Part shown: positions 8,877 to 19,253 of the stretch, piece by piece
Layout: every line of letters starts with the position of its first letter
Numbering within the stretch: position 1 is the first letter of the stretch
Source of the DNA: Hymenobacter norwichensis DSM 15439
GTDB taxonomy: Bacteria > Bacteroidota > Bacteroidia > Cytophagales > Hymenobacteraceae
Length of the DNA: 64,000 nt
Direction of reading: 5' to 3'
Assembly (NCBI RefSeq): GCF_000420705.1
Contig: NZ_ATVL01000009.1
Span: 248,001-312,000 of the forward strand
Notes under the pieces: generated by a model
Told to the model about the DNA's origin: nothing
Seen by the model: only the letters and a program-made list of their open reading frames with translations
The model's database searches: none
Translations under genes and position numbers: made by a program

Positions 8877-9998
8877 TTATTCCACTTCTTTCACGCAACG
8901 GAAGCCCAGATTATTGGCGGCGCTTTTCACTTCGCCTTTGCCTCGGCTGCCCGCTTGGTAACGTCGGCAATACTGGTCGCTGCACAGAAACGACCCGCCA
9001 CGCTGCACGCGCTTTACCAGTCCGGGCTCCTCGGGGTCGTGGCTATCGGGTGGGCCGGCGGGGTTGCTAGCGGGGCTGACTTGGTAATAGTCGGGCCGAT
9101 AATAGTCGCTGCACCACTCCCACACGTTGCCTTCCATGTCGTAAAGCCCCCAGGCATTAGGCGGAAACGACTTCACAGGAGCCACCCCCTCGAAACCGTC
9201 TGCGCGGGTGTTGCCCGCCGGAAAATCGCCTTGAAACAGATTGGCCATCCACTGCCCTTTGGGTGTCAGTTCCTTGCCCCAGTAGTAGGGCGCCGCCGGC
9301 TGGCCAGCACGGGCGGCGAATTCCCACTCTGCTTCGGTAGGTAGCCGCTTGTTAGCCCATTGGGCATAAGCCTGGGCATCTTCATAGCAGACTTGCACCA
9401 CGGGATCATGCTCATGGCCCGTCAGGCTACTGCCCGGCCCCGTCGGGTGCCGCCAGTTGGCTCCGGCCACGTACTGCCACCACTGCCCAGATTTTGCCAA
9501 GGATACTTGGTGAGCTGGCTTCGCGAAAACAGCCGAGCCGGCAACCAGTTCCGACGCAGGCACACCCGGGAACTCGCGGGGGTCGGGCTTGCGCTCAGCT
9601 ACCGTTACATAGTGCGTGGCCCGCACGAAAGCCGCAAATGCAGCATTGGTTACCTCGTGCTCATCCAAGTAAAAGGGGGGGAGTGTAACCTTATGCCGCG
9701 GCGAAGCATCAGCAAACTGCGGATCGTCTGAGCCCATCAGGAAGCTGCCGCCGGGTATGTGCACCATGCCTGTAGGGGAAATGTGACTTCCTCTTTTAGC
9801 TTGGGTCAGTACGTTCTTGTCAGATGACACGTGCTTCAAGTTACCAACCTCAGAAACAGGAGGGAGTCCGGCTACTTGCTCGGAGGAAGGCTGACAGGAG
9901 AAAAACAACACTGCTCCCAGTAGGGAAAGCAACCTCCACAGCTTGTCTGCCGGAAAAGGCCGCCAGAAGGCTGCCAGCTGCCTAAGAAGAACCTCCAT
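8877..9998 (-). CDS. Formylglycine-generating enzyme (FGE/SUMF1 family)
   Basis: 373 residues. The N-terminus has a hydrophobic stretch ending LFFSC (Cys35), so it may be a lipoprotein. The FGE-sulfatase domain runs from about residue 76 (GMVHIPGGSFLMGSD) to the end (GFRCVKEVE), with hallmarks RLPTEAEWEFAAR, NVWEWCSDYY and RGGSFLCSDQYCRRY. The last holds both redox-active cysteines of true FGE (Cys339 and Cys344), which many SUMF1-like proteins lack. Known FGEs use copper and oxygen to oxidise the sulfatase cysteine to formylglycine. The Cys-type sulfatase gene starts 40 bases downstream on the same strand, strongly suggesting that this is its dedicated maturase. Oxidation in the periplasm would be unusual but fits the signal on both proteins. 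Confidence 0.92.
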   Translation of the reverse strand: MEVLLRQLAAFWRPFPADKLWRLLSLLGAVLFFSCQPSSEQVAGLPPVSEVGNLKHVSSDKNVLTQAKRGSHISPTGMVHIPGGSFLMGSDDPQFADASPRHKVTLPPFYLDEHEVTNAAFAAFVRATHYVTVAERKPDPREFPGVPASELVAGSAVFAKPAHQVSLAKSGQWWQYVAGANWRHPTGPGSSLTGHEHDPVVQVCYEDAQAYAQWANKRLPTEAEWEFAARAGQPAAPYYWGKELTPKGQWMANLFQGDFPAGNTRADGFEGVAPVKSFPPNAWGLYDMEGNVWEWCSDYYRPDYYQVSPASNPAGPPDSHDPEEPGLVKRVQRGGSFLCSDQYCRRYQAGSRGKGEVKSAANNLGFRCVKEVE

Positions 9999-10555
9999 AG
10001 GGTGAAGAAAACTATACCAGTTGCAGTGTTATGTATAGGAGACGGTAGAGTCCGGCCAGCTTGATAGTAAGGCATACTTCTCTTCAACCATGCCTACAAA
10101 AAGAACGGAGCGGCGCCTTACAGACGGTGCAAAATACAGTGCTGCTTTCAAAGCCTTGAGCTTAATCGAGAAAATCCATTCAGCTAGGTCCAACGGTTTC
10201 ATGCACGAAATTCACTTCCGGGGAGCATTTTGTAGACTTTGAGCTGTGAGCTAGGATCTTAAATTCAGTCTGCACCATGAAACGGGTATCCGCGCTTGCT
10301 AAAACTTGCTGGCCCACTTTAGGTAGAAGAGCGTTTTAGCCTTTCTCAGGAATATTCTGGCTTTACTTCTTGCATTCACTTTCATCGTTTTTGTTACGGA
10401 GTTAGTAGCAAAGCGGGTCAGCCTTTAGAACCTACGAGATGCAGAGTCCTCACCCTATTTGTGTAACTCTACCACCTCAAACTACCATTACTTGGATCCG
10501 GGCCTGCTAGTGTAGACCAACAGGGTTTGTACATTTGGGAATAACCACAATTCCA
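9999..10555. other. 557-base divergent intergenic region
   Basis: Lies between the divergently read FGE and S9 peptidase genes. It has several AT-rich stretches (10330-10460) but no convincing gene or structured RNA. A TAnnTTTG box for the plus-strand gene is listed separately. Otherwise I see nothing definable. Confidence 0.6.
10530..10537 (+). promoter_or_regulatory. Putative -7 box for the S9 peptidase gene
   Basis: TACATTTG matches TAnnTTTG exactly and ends 18 bases before the ATG at 10556. The same motif at nearly the same short distance precedes the genes at 33208 and 44198, which supports short 5' leaders in this organism. No clear -33 TTTG was seen. Confidence 0.4.
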
Positions 10556-13384
10556 ATGCGTAAACTCCTACTTCTCTTCGCTGGCCTGGCCTACCTGCCG
10601 CCGGCACTAGCCCAGCAGCCCGCCAAAAAGCCGCTCGACCACACGGTGTATGACCGATGGGAAAGCGTGACCAGCCAGAAAATCAGCAACAACGGCAAGT
10701 ATGTGCTGTACCAAGTGAAGCCTCAGCAAGGCGACGGCACCCTCTACATCAAAACCAGTGGCAACCGCACCGTAGGGCAGGTAGCCCGCGGCGATTCAGC
10801 CCTGTTTACCGCTGATTCCCGGTTCGTGGTGTTTGCCATCAAGCCGTTGTTCAAGGACGTCCGGCAGGCTAAAATCAAGAAGAAAAAGCCCGAGGAAATG
10901 CCCAAGGACTCCCTGGGGGTTTTTGCCCTGGAAACCGGAAAGCTCACCCGGTACGCCAACGTCAAGTCCTTTCAACTGGCGGAGAAAGCCTCAGTGGTAG
11001 CTTTCCTGACCATGCAGGCCCAGGTGAAGGAAGCGGCGAAAAAAGCCCCGACCGACACGCTCAAGAAAATTACCGACAACCTGCTTAATGCCAAGAAGGA
11101 AGCCGGTACCCTCTCGGTGTTGAACCTGCAAAACGGCGCTTTGCGCGAGTTTGCGGCCGTAACCGATTACCAAGTTAGTAAGCTGGGCAACCGGACGGCG
11201 TTTGCGGTTTCCGCGCCCAAGAACAATAAAACGGTGCAATCAGGCCTGTTCGTGTACGACCTGGGTGCGGCCACGCCTAAGCGGATGAGCGCCGGCAAAG
11301 GCGTGTATAAGAACTTGGCCTTCGACGACGCCGGCAAGCAGTTGGCCTTCACGGCCGAGAAGCACCCCGAAAAAGCCCTGGCAAAGCCCTTTACGCTCTA
11401 TTATGCCAACTTCTTGGCCGACAGTGCTACCGCGTTGCTACAGCCCGGGGCCAAAGGCTTGAAGGCGGGCTGGTCGCCGAGCGGATTCGGAAAAGTGCTG
11501 TTCAGCAAGAACGGCGACAAGCTTTTTTTCGGCACCGCCCCCGACCCCATTCCGCAGGATACCACGCTGGTCGATTTTGAACACGCCAAGCTCGACATCT
11601 GGAACTACAAGGACGACTACCTGCAACCCATGCAGCTGAAAAATCTGAAGAAGGATTTGCAGCGCAACTACCTGGCCGTCATCTACCCCAAGCGGGGCAA
11701 CCAATTCGTGCAGTTGGAAGACGAGTACCTGCGCGACTCGTACATGGCCGACAATACCAATGCTGAGTACGTGCTGGCCGTAACCGACACGGCCAAGCGC
11801 ATCTCAATGCAGTGGCAGGGTAGCACCCTGAAACAAGCGTTTTTGGTATCCACCCTAACCGGCAACCGCATTGCCATCAACCCCAAGGCTGCCAAAAGCC
11901 GCTTTCAGATTTCTCCTAATGGCGACTATGCCGTGTGGTACGACCACGCCACCCAAAATTGGTTTTCCTTTGCCGTAGCCACCCGCAAAACCACCAACCT
12001 GACCGGTAAAACCGGGGTGTCCTTCGCGGATGAGGAAAACGACTCGCCCACCGACCCGGAAGCCTACGGCTTGGCGGCCTGGGCCAAGAACGATGCGGCC
12101 GTATTGCTCTACGACCGGTACGACATGTGGAAAGTTGACCCCAAGACGGGCACGGCCACCAACTTCACCAATGGCCTGGGCCGCAAAAATAAGCTGCGCT
12201 TCCGCTACCGGATGCCCGTGGAGGAGCAGAAGTTTATCGAGCCCAACGAGACCTTGTGGCTGCAAGTACAGCACGATGATAGCAAAGAATGGGGCTTCTA
12301 TAAAAAGGCCCTAGCTAGCACCAAAGCCCCCGAACTCGTTGTAATGGCACCCATGGGTTACTCCGCGTTGCTACAGGCCAAGGATGCCAAAAACTTGGTG
12401 TATACCAAGTCTGGCGTAAGCCAGCCGGCCGACGTGTACGTGAGTACGGACTTGAAAAAAGAAACGAAGCTCAGCGCCATCAACGCCCAGCAACAGGACT
12501 ACAACTGGTTCACCGCCGAACTGGTGCACTGGACCACTCCCAAGGGCTATAAGGCCACCGGCGTCCTCTACAAACCCGAAGACTTCGACCCCAACAAGAA
12601 GTACCCTATGGTGGCGTACTTCTACGAGAAGGTGTCGGAAGGCATCTACCGCTACCAAGCGCCCGCGCCCACTCCTTCGCGGCTCGATATTGCCATGTTC
12701 GCCAGCAACGGCTACTTGGTGTTCACGCCCGATATCAGCTACACCATTGGCGAGCCGGGCCCGTCGGCCGTGGAATTCATCAACTCTGGTGTGGAAGCAT
12801 TGAAGAAAAACAACTGGGTGGACGGGGCGCACATTGGCATTCAGGGCCAGAGCTGGGGCGGATACCAGGTAGCCTACCTCATCACCCAAACCAACATGTA
12901 CGCCGCCGCGTGGGCCGGAGCTCCCGTCGTGAACATGACGTCGGCCTATGGTGGTATCCGCTGGGAATCGGGCCAGAGCCGGCAGTTCCAGTACGAGCGC
13001 ACCCAGAGCCGCATCGGCGGCACTCTCTGGGAAAAGCCCGAGCTCTACATCCGCAACTCGCCGCTGTTTGCGTTGCCCAAGGTGCAAACGCCGGTGGTTA
13101 TCATGTCGAACGATGCCGACGGCGCTGTGCCGTGGTATCAGGGCATTGAAATGTTCACCGACCTGCGCCGCTTGGGTAAGCCTGTGTGGTTGCTGCAGTA
13201 CAACGGGGAGGCCCACAACCTAGTAAAGCGCGAAAACCGCAAAGACATTTCCATTCGGGAACTGCAATTCTTCGACCATTACCTGAAAGGTGCCCCCGCT
13301 CCAGTATGGCTGGAGAAAGGAGTGCCCGCCGTAGAGAAAGGCCGTAATTGGGGCCTGGACCTCTCCAAAGGCAACGGGATGTAG
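10556..13384 (+). CDS. S9 family prolyl oligopeptidase-type serine peptidase
   Basis: 942 residues from ATG 10556, where MRKLLLLFAGLAYLPPALAQ forms a signal peptide; a TTG seven codons upstream is rejected. The first two thirds form a beta-propeller with repeated WD40-like PD strands. The C-terminal alpha/beta-hydrolase domain carries the nucleophile in GQSWGGYQ (Ser766), the Asp in NDADGAVPW (Asp855) and the His in NGEAHNLVKRENRKD (His887). Such Bacteroidota enzymes cleave short peptides, often after proline or as dipeptidyl/acylaminoacyl peptidases, in the periplasm. It stands alone and is followed by a strong hairpin. Exact specificity cannot be read from sequence. Confidence 0.94.
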   Translation: MRKLLLLFAGLAYLPPALAQQPAKKPLDHTVYDRWESVTSQKISNNGKYVLYQVKPQQGDGTLYIKTSGNRTVGQVARGDSALFTADSRFVVFAIKPLFKDVRQAKIKKKKPEEMPKDSLGVFALETGKLTRYANVKSFQLAEKASVVAFLTMQAQVKEAAKKAPTDTLKKITDNLLNAKKEAGTLSVLNLQNGALREFAAVTDYQVSKLGNRTAFAVSAPKNNKTVQSGLFVYDLGAATPKRMSAGKGVYKNLAFDDAGKQLAFTAEKHPEKALAKPFTLYYANFLADSATALLQPGAKGLKAGWSPSGFGKVLFSKNGDKLFFGTAPDPIPQDTTLVDFEHAKLDIWNYKDDYLQPMQLKNLKKDLQRNYLAVIYPKRGNQFVQLEDEYLRDSYMADNTNAEYVLAVTDTAKRISMQWQGSTLKQAFLVSTLTGNRIAINPKAAKSRFQISPNGDYAVWYDHATQNWFSFAVATRKTTNLTGKTGVSFADEENDSPTDPEAYGLAAWAKNDAAVLLYDRYDMWKVDPKTGTATNFTNGLGRKNKLRFRYRMPVEEQKFIEPNETLWLQVQHDDSKEWGFYKKALASTKAPELVVMAPMGYSALLQAKDAKNLVYTKSGVSQPADVYVSTDLKKETKLSAINAQQQDYNWFTAELVHWTTPKGYKATGVLYKPEDFDPNKKYPMVAYFYEKVSEGIYRYQAPAPTPSRLDIAMFASNGYLVFTPDISYTIGEPGPSAVEFINSGVEALKKNNWVDGAHIGIQGQSWGGYQVAYLITQTNMYAAAWAGAPVVNMTSAYGGIRWESGQSRQFQYERTQSRIGGTLWEKPELYIRNSPLFALPKVQTPVVIMSNDADGAVPWYQGIEMFTDLRRLGKPVWLLQYNGEAHNLVKRENRKDISIRELQFFDHYLKGAPAPVWLEKGVPAVEKGRNWGLDLSKGNGM

Positions 13385-13412
13385 AAGCGGGCTTTACCCC
13401 GGCGAAACAACG

Positions 13413-13448
13413 GCAAGGGCCGGAGCAGTTAGCTGCTCCGGCCCTTGC
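13413..13448 (+). terminator. Rho-independent-like hairpin after the S9 peptidase gene
   Basis: A perfect 16-base inverted repeat (GCAAGGGCCGGAGCAG at 13413-13428 and its complement at 13433-13448) with a TTAG loop, 29 bases after the stop codon. The tract after it (TATTTG) is only weakly T-rich. Confidence 0.7.
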
Positions 13449-13817
13449 TATTTGCCTACGATTGGTAGCACAGATAGGTCTTATTTAACAAAGACTATCG
13501 GGATAGGACATGCCTAGTGATACTCGCCGCTTTGGGAAAGTGGTAATAGAGGTTCAGTCTTGATTGTTACTCGAGATATATAGTAGTTTTTGGTATGCCT
13601 TTTCGCTTCTTTCTTGGGTCGTTGATTCCAAGTTTTTCGGATTAACATACCACTTATTCTTTCCATTTGCCTCTCTACAGCGGCCACTTTTTGCTCTATA
13701 GTTCTAGCGGCTTTTGGTGCCGGGAATGTGCACCACGCCCTAGTAGCGTAGCAGACTACGCCGGATGTCGGTGGGCGCGAAGTCTCCGAACTTGGTTATC
13801 TCCCGACAAATACATCA
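13449..13817. other. Intergenic DNA between convergent genes
   Basis: About 370 bases between the S9 peptidase hairpin and the stop of the minus-strand T9SS adhesin gene. No coding frame with natural composition, hairpin or repeat was seen. Confidence 0.55.
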
Positions 13818-16800
13818 TTAGTTCACCGCCAAGCGAAGCGTTTGCGTGCCGGTGCGTACTATGTACACCCCCGTTGGCTGCCCCATTGGTAGCACCAATA
13901 CCGCTGTACCCGTTGTATCTGCACTTGTCGCTACGACCAAGCGCCCGACGGCATCCAGTACCTGAACCTGTGCTCCGGGTGTGGCGCCGGTCAGCTTCGA
14001 CAGGCCGTGGGTGGGGTTCGGGACCAGCATCAGGTAAGGCTTTGCTGCTTCTCGCTTCACCGTCTGCACGGGCGAATAGGCCACAGTACCATCCAGGTCT
14101 ACTTGGCGCAGGCGGTAATAGATAAGCGGTGCTTGGTAGCGCGCCACTGCCTTATCAACCCATTCGTACTGGTGACGTGCCGAGCTAGTGCCCTGGCCAG
14201 CTACGCGGTGCAAGGCGCGGAACATGCGCCCATCGGTGCTACTTTCCACTTCGAAATAGGCACTGTTTTTCTCTTGGGCCGTTATCCAGCGGAGCAGGGC
14301 ATCGGGGCCTTGCGCTTGGGCTGTGAAGCTCACTAACTCTACGGGCAGAGGCGAAGAGCCGAGCGTGCCAATAACCGTTTGGCTAAACGAGGTAACGGGA
14401 AACGTAACGGTGCCATTAGTAGCGCTGGCGCTGACTGCCGAAATAGGGGGCTCGAATGCGGTGTCGCTGTTGCTGCCGCGCTTGAAGAGCTTCAGGTTAG
14501 CGGGCGTAGCAGCATCGGCAGGACTAATATCTGCGGGCGTAAGGGTGTACGTGACGGTGGCCGTGAAGTCGCTGCTACTATACCGGTTGACAATCCAGTA
14601 CGCTTGGTTGAACGTCCGCTGCAAGCCGGCCGTACTGGGCTGGGTACCCAGCGGCGGGCCACTGAGGCGGCTGACCACTACTTCATAAGGGGCACCGCCA
14701 GTAGAAGAGAAGTTGATAGCCACATTGGTACCCGAGAAGCCGTAGGTGCCGGTGCCCACTACCGTTTGCGCATTGCTCGTACCCAGGCTAACGGGTGCAG
14801 TGCTGCTCACGCGGGTAGTACTGCCGGTAAGCGTGCCCACCGTGCCCCTAACCACGTCGGTTGTGGTAGTGCCTTGGTCGTTGAACTGGAGGTACGATAA
14901 TAGCCCGGATTCTGTGCCTCGCAGCGTGAGGTGGCGCAATAGCCGCACTTCCGTTTGGCTTAGTGCCCGGCTCCATTGGCTTACTTCGTCGATGTCGCCG
15001 GGGAAGTTATTACTGCCTGACACGGCTACGTTGCCAAGGAAGTTGACGCGGGTGGCGGCCACCGCACTGTTGATAGGCAGGTTGATGACAGCCACTCCAT
15101 TGAGATATGCTATCAGCGCGCTGCCGTTGTACGTAGCTGCCACATGGCTCCACTCACCCGCTGCTATGGTATTGGGTCCGGTTTGTTGGCTTACTGTCCC
15201 GCTACCCGTGCCAAAGCCCACTCCCAAGCGGCCGTTACCCGTCACGAACATGTAAGGCGCTGCTGTGTTGCCGGTGCCATTGCCCAGCACGTAATACGTG
15301 GTGTTGCCGGTGCCAGTGGCGGGTTTCAACCAAACAGCCTGCGTGTACTGTGGCCCCAGAATGGGGGCCGGGTTGGTAGCATCGGCGCTGAAGTTGATGG
15401 CGCCGGCCGTATTGCCTCCCACAAAGCGCAGGGCCGTACCTGCCACGCGGTCCGTTCGAAATATCTCACGGCTCCCCGCTGGGTTGGTCACGAGCGGGGT
15501 TCGGGCAATGCTTCCAACGGTCAGGCTGGTAAAGGTAGCGTCGAGTAGGTTGCCATTCGGAGCATTGGGAGCCACGTCGTACGCCAGCCAGAAGTAGTTG
15601 GTGCCCGCAGTCAGCTGCTGGTTGCCGGTGATGGTGAAGCTACCGTTCGGATTCGTAATGGCGCCACCGAATAGGGTGGTGGTAGCGAAGGTATTGCTGG
15701 TACCGGTGAAGAACAGACGAGCTGCATTGATATCTGCTGGTGCCGTGCTACCATTGGTGGTGAACGAAAATGACTGGGCACTTAGCGGCGAGCCAGTACC
15801 GCCACCAATGGTAACGGCCACTTGCAGTAGCACTTGGTTGGTACTGCCCGCCGCTACGCGGGCTGTGCTGGCCTGCGTGGCTGTGCTGCTGGTGTAGGAG
15901 GCGGCCAGTGCTACCGTAAAGCGGTTGGTGTTGCTGATGACGCTCATGGCTTGGCCACTGAGCTGGGCTGTGGCATGTACCTGGTACGAGCCGTTGAGCA
16001 GGGGCGAAGGTTGCGTGTAACTCCAGTTGCCGGCCGCGTCGGTGGAAGTGGTGCCAATACTGGCTCCATCTACATACACAGTTACAGTGCTGCCAATGGT
16101 AGCTGTACCCGTGTACACTGGGGTGGCAGTGTTGATAGTGCTGCCGTTGGCTGGGGTAAAGACTACTGGCGCAGATGTGGAGGGTGGGAAATAGGTGATT
16201 AAAAATGGCCCGGCAGCCGTGTTGTTGTTGCCGGCATTGTCCTGCGCCACGCCCACCGCTATGGTTACGGTTGTTACTACGCCGGGGGTAGTAGGCGTCA
16301 CGGTGAAGGTGTAAGTAGTGCCGCTAACGGCCGTAAAACTGCCCGGCGTTAGGCTGCCGTTGCTTATGGTCACGCTGCTTGCTGCAAACCCCGTTACATT
16401 TTCCGAAAAAGTCACCGTGAACGGAATGGGGGTTGTGGTGGTGGTGCTGTTGTTAGGGCCGGCTGAGCTGCTAATGACTGCCGTGGGAGGCGTCTGGTCG
16501 ATGGTGTAAGTGGGGCCCGTGACACCAGCCGGGGCGTTACCGGCTAAGTCCGTCACGCCCGAAGCAGTAGCTTTCAGATTCAAGCCCAAAGTACCGTTGC
16601 CGCTCACGCTATTTACTACCACGTCGAAGGTGGTGCTGCTCACGGGCGATACGCTGGCAATAGTGCCCGTGGCCGTGCCGGTGGTGGCCAGCACAAAGCT
16701 GCTGGCACTCACCCCGCTCACAGATTCACTGAATGTAACGCGGAAGGTCAGCGACGTGACGTTGGTGATGATAGCCGCCGGAATCTGGCGCGTGATAGTG

Positions 16801-19181
16801 GCGGTGGGTATCACCGTGTCAATCGTAAAGGTGTTGGTGCTGCTCTGGGCACTAGCCGCCGAGCCGCTCACCACCGCTGTAGCATACACCGCCGTTGAGC
16901 CGGTAGGTAGCGCCGTAGGCTGCGTGAAGCTCCAAGTGCCCGACGAGCTTGCCACCGTTGTGCCAACAGGCGCGAAACTGCCGCCATTAGGCCGCACGTA
17001 CACGGTAATAGTGCTGTTAGCGAGGCTGGTGCCCGAGTAAGTGGGCGTGTTGTCGTTGGTGATGCTGCCATTGGCGGGCGTAGTCACCACGGGCGCGGTG
17101 GGCGTGGTCGTGAAGCTTATTACACTGCCGTAACTGGTGCCTACCGGGTTGACGGCGTAGGCGCGCACGTAATACACGACGCCGGGTGTCAGGCCGCTGA
17201 TAGTTTTTGAGAACGAACCCAAGCCAGAGCCATTGGCATCTGCCATTACCCCGGCTCCGCCCACGGTAGGAGTGGAGTTGCTGCTGCTATATACCACGCC
17301 GCGGGAGCTGACCGCCACCCCTCCGTCGGCGGTTACGTTGCCACCCAACACCGCGCTGGTGGTTGTGATGGAAGTAGTTGCCGCCGTTGTCACCGTTGGG
17401 GGCATCATTTGCGTGCCCGTCACTTCAATCTTATCAAAAACAAAGGTTTCACCATTATTCGTGGCCTCGTCGTTGAGGATTTCCAGCATGAAATCTACCT
17501 GCTGGCCGTTCACAGTAGCGGGCAGCGGGAAGTCGAACTGAGTTAGGGCTGGAGTCAGGGCCGTGCCTGTGGGTGGGTTGGTCAGGTTGGTGGGGTCTAC
17601 ATCCTGCGACATACTGCCGCTGCTAGTGGACACTGGTTGAGTGCCGCGGAACGAGGCAAAAATCACCCAGCTGCCCCCGTTGATGCGGTAGTAGAACTTG
17701 GAGTAGTCGCTGAGGTCCCAGGCATTGAGGGTGGCGCCTAGCAGGATCTTGAAGCGTACGTTTGTGTAACCGACCGTATTCACCTGTTTGGTTATGAAGG
17801 TGCCAACGTTCACCGGCGCCGGGTTGACGGGGTTGCCGGTGCCTGCCGCGTACCAGTAGTAGCCGTTGCTGATGTTGGTGAAATTCGTAACCGAAGCGCC
17901 GTTGGCGTACCAGGGGCCGTTGGCGTTGGTATTCGGGATGTTGGTGCGGAAGAAGGCCGCCCCGTTGTTGCCCGCAAAGCTGTTGCTTCTGTAGCGGGTG
18001 CCTTCGCCGTCGTTGGTCAGGTCGTCGAGGTAAGGCAGCGGAGCCGCCGCATCAAGGCTAGACGTAACCACAATACCCCGCGCCACCACGTTGCTACCCG
18101 TAGAGGAGGCATCTGTCACCGAAAACCGAATGGTTCGGATGCCGTCCGTGGCATTTACTGCATCGGTGTTCTGGTAGCGCACCGAGCGCAAGGCCGCCTG
18201 GTAGGCAGCCAGCGAAGCAGTGCCCGTTAGCGTTAGGGTACCCGTTGCAGTAGCGAAGCTGCCCGTAATGCCGTTCTGGTTGGTGAACAGCAGAATATCC
18301 TCCGTGGCATCGAAATTTAGAATGTTCACGGTAGCACCGCTCAGGGTGGTATTGTCCGCGTCGGTGACGGTGAGGGTGTTGGTAACCTGGGTAGCCGGAG
18401 CGCCTTCCGCATAGTTCAGCGCGGTGCCTTCGATGTTGGACAGTACTGGCGCCGCACTGCCGCTCGGGTTTCCAAACACCCGGATGTTGTCGAAGGCAAA
18501 TTCCTCACTTAGCCCGTTCTGGTCTGCCACCACCCGCACAGCGAGCGACGAGCCTGTACCCGACACCAGAAAGGTGAAGTTGGTCATCGTTTGCGTCAGG
18601 ACGGAATTATTACCGAGTTCATCAGACGAAACGCCGTTCAGGTTCAGATCTTGTCGCATGGCCCCGCCAGTGCCTGGGTTGGCGTTGTCGCCCACAAAGC
18701 GGCCCACCGTGTTCCAGCCCCCACCGTCGAGCTGCACTTGAATTTCTATTTTGTCGTCGTTCTCCCAGTTGATACTGGGGTTGGAGCGCTGCCCAACATA
18801 TAAGGCGACATGCACCTGCAAGTTGCTATTGCCAGCTACTGATATCGGGCTTAGCGTGACCGTACCAGCACTCCGAAGGTTGTTGTTGGCCGGTCCCCGC
18901 ACGCCTTCACCCGCCCAATAGAACTGGCCGTCCAGCGCGCCGCCAGTTATTCCGTTGGCGGGGTAGAAACCCACTACCGGATTAGGAGTGGAGAGGGTAT
19001 TGTTGGAAGCCCGAAGGAAATACTGGTTGGTACTGCCAGTCAATCCGGTGGTGTACGTAGTAGAGGTGTACCGGGAATTCTCTCCGTCCGTCTCAAACGA
19101 CTCTTGCCGAAGCAGATTTTGGGTTTTGGCTTCTACGGTGCTGAGTAGGAGCAGCCATACGAGTAGCAGTTTAAATTTCAT
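13818..19181 (-). CDS. 1787-residue T9SS-sorted multi-Ig adhesin with LamG-like domain
   Basis: Start is taken at ATG 19181, giving signal peptide MKFKLLLVWLLLLSTVEA. The order is: two beta-sandwich surface modules with cadherin-like strands (to about residue 640), FN3-like repeats (TTSITTTSAVLGGNVTADGG), bacterial Ig-like repeats with the pattern TPANGS...TYTGT (two or more copies), intervening Ig-like segments with VTFSESVSGV, a LamG/concanavalin-like domain (about 1290-1460, VWLKPATGTGN), an FN3-like module opening PLPVELVSF, and a type A sorting domain (LVPNPTHG to the end). Family knowledge implies T9SS export and anchoring or release at the cell surface. It is the last gene of a same-strand row with a formyltransferase and three tail-collar proteins, suggesting a joint surface structure (inference). 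Confidence 0.92.
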   Translation of the reverse strand: MKFKLLLVWLLLLSTVEAKTQNLLRQESFETDGENSRYTSTTYTTGLTGSTNQYFLRASNNTLSTPNPVVGFYPANGITGGALDGQFYWAGEGVRGPANNNLRSAGTVTLSPISVAGNSNLQVHVALYVGQRSNPSINWENDDKIEIQVQLDGGGWNTVGRFVGDNANPGTGGAMRQDLNLNGVSSDELGNNSVLTQTMTNFTFLVSGTGSSLAVRVVADQNGLSEEFAFDNIRVFGNPSGSAAPVLSNIEGTALNYAEGAPATQVTNTLTVTDADNTTLSGATVNILNFDATEDILLFTNQNGITGSFATATGTLTLTGTASLAAYQAALRSVRYQNTDAVNATDGIRTIRFSVTDASSTGSNVVARGIVVTSSLDAAAPLPYLDDLTNDGEGTRYRSNSFAGNNGAAFFRTNIPNTNANGPWYANGASVTNFTNISNGYYWYAAGTGNPVNPAPVNVGTFITKQVNTVGYTNVRFKILLGATLNAWDLSDYSKFYYRINGGSWVIFASFRGTQPVSTSSGSMSQDVDPTNLTNPPTGTALTPALTQFDFPLPATVNGQQVDFMLEILNDEATNNGETFVFDKIEVTGTQMMPPTVTTAATTSITTTSAVLGGNVTADGGVAVSSRGVVYSSSNSTPTVGGAGVMADANGSGLGSFSKTISGLTPGVVYYVRAYAVNPVGTSYGSVISFTTTPTAPVVTTPANGSITNDNTPTYSGTSLANSTITVYVRPNGGSFAPVGTTVASSSGTWSFTQPTALPTGSTAVYATAVVSGSAASAQSSTNTFTIDTVIPTATITRQIPAAIITNVTSLTFRVTFSESVSGVSASSFVLATTGTATGTIASVSPVSSTTFDVVVNSVSGNGTLGLNLKATASGVTDLAGNAPAGVTGPTYTIDQTPPTAVISSSAGPNNSTTTTTPIPFTVTFSENVTGFAASSVTISNGSLTPGSFTAVSGTTYTFTVTPTTPGVVTTVTIAVGVAQDNAGNNNTAAGPFLITYFPPSTSAPVVFTPANGSTINTATPVYTGTATIGSTVTVYVDGASIGTTSTDAAGNWSYTQPSPLLNGSYQVHATAQLSGQAMSVISNTNRFTVALAASYTSSTATQASTARVAAGSTNQVLLQVAVTIGGGTGSPLSAQSFSFTTNGSTAPADINAARLFFTGTSNTFATTTLFGGAITNPNGSFTITGNQQLTAGTNYFWLAYDVAPNAPNGNLLDATFTSLTVGSIARTPLVTNPAGSREIFRTDRVAGTALRFVGGNTAGAINFSADATNPAPILGPQYTQAVWLKPATGTGNTTYYVLGNGTGNTAAPYMFVTGNGRLGVGFGTGSGTVSQQTGPNTIAAGEWSHVAATYNGSALIAYLNGVAVINLPINSAVAATRVNFLGNVAVSGSNNFPGDIDEVSQWSRALSQTEVRLLRHLTLRGTESGLLSYLQFNDQGTTTTDVVRGTVGTLTGSTTRVSSTAPVSLGTSNAQTVVGTGTYGFSGTNVAINFSSTGGAPYEVVVSRLSGPPLGTQPSTAGLQRTFNQAYWIVNRYSSSDFTATVTYTLTPADISPADAATPANLKLFKRGSNSDTAFEPPISAVSASATNGTVTFPVTSFSQTVIGTLGSSPLPVELVSFTAQAQGPDALLRWITAQEKNSAYFEVESSTDGRMFRALHRVAGQGTSSARHQYEWVDKAVARYQAPLIYYRLRQVDLDGTVAYSPVQTVKREAAKPYLMLVPNPTHGLSKLTGATPGAQVQVLDAVGRLVVATSADTTGTAVLVLPMGQPTGVYIVRTGTQTLRLAVN

Positions 19182-19253
19182 AGCAGCTGCTGAAAAATGG
19201 TTATAGGTGCTTATTAAGCTATGTGTCTTATTAATAGATATATATATCTGCAA

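Noticed and set aside
12371..13216. 281-codon frame antisense to the S9 peptidase
   Set aside because: Covers the catalytic domain of the S9 peptidase on the other strand; composition is His/Val/Gly-rich noise.
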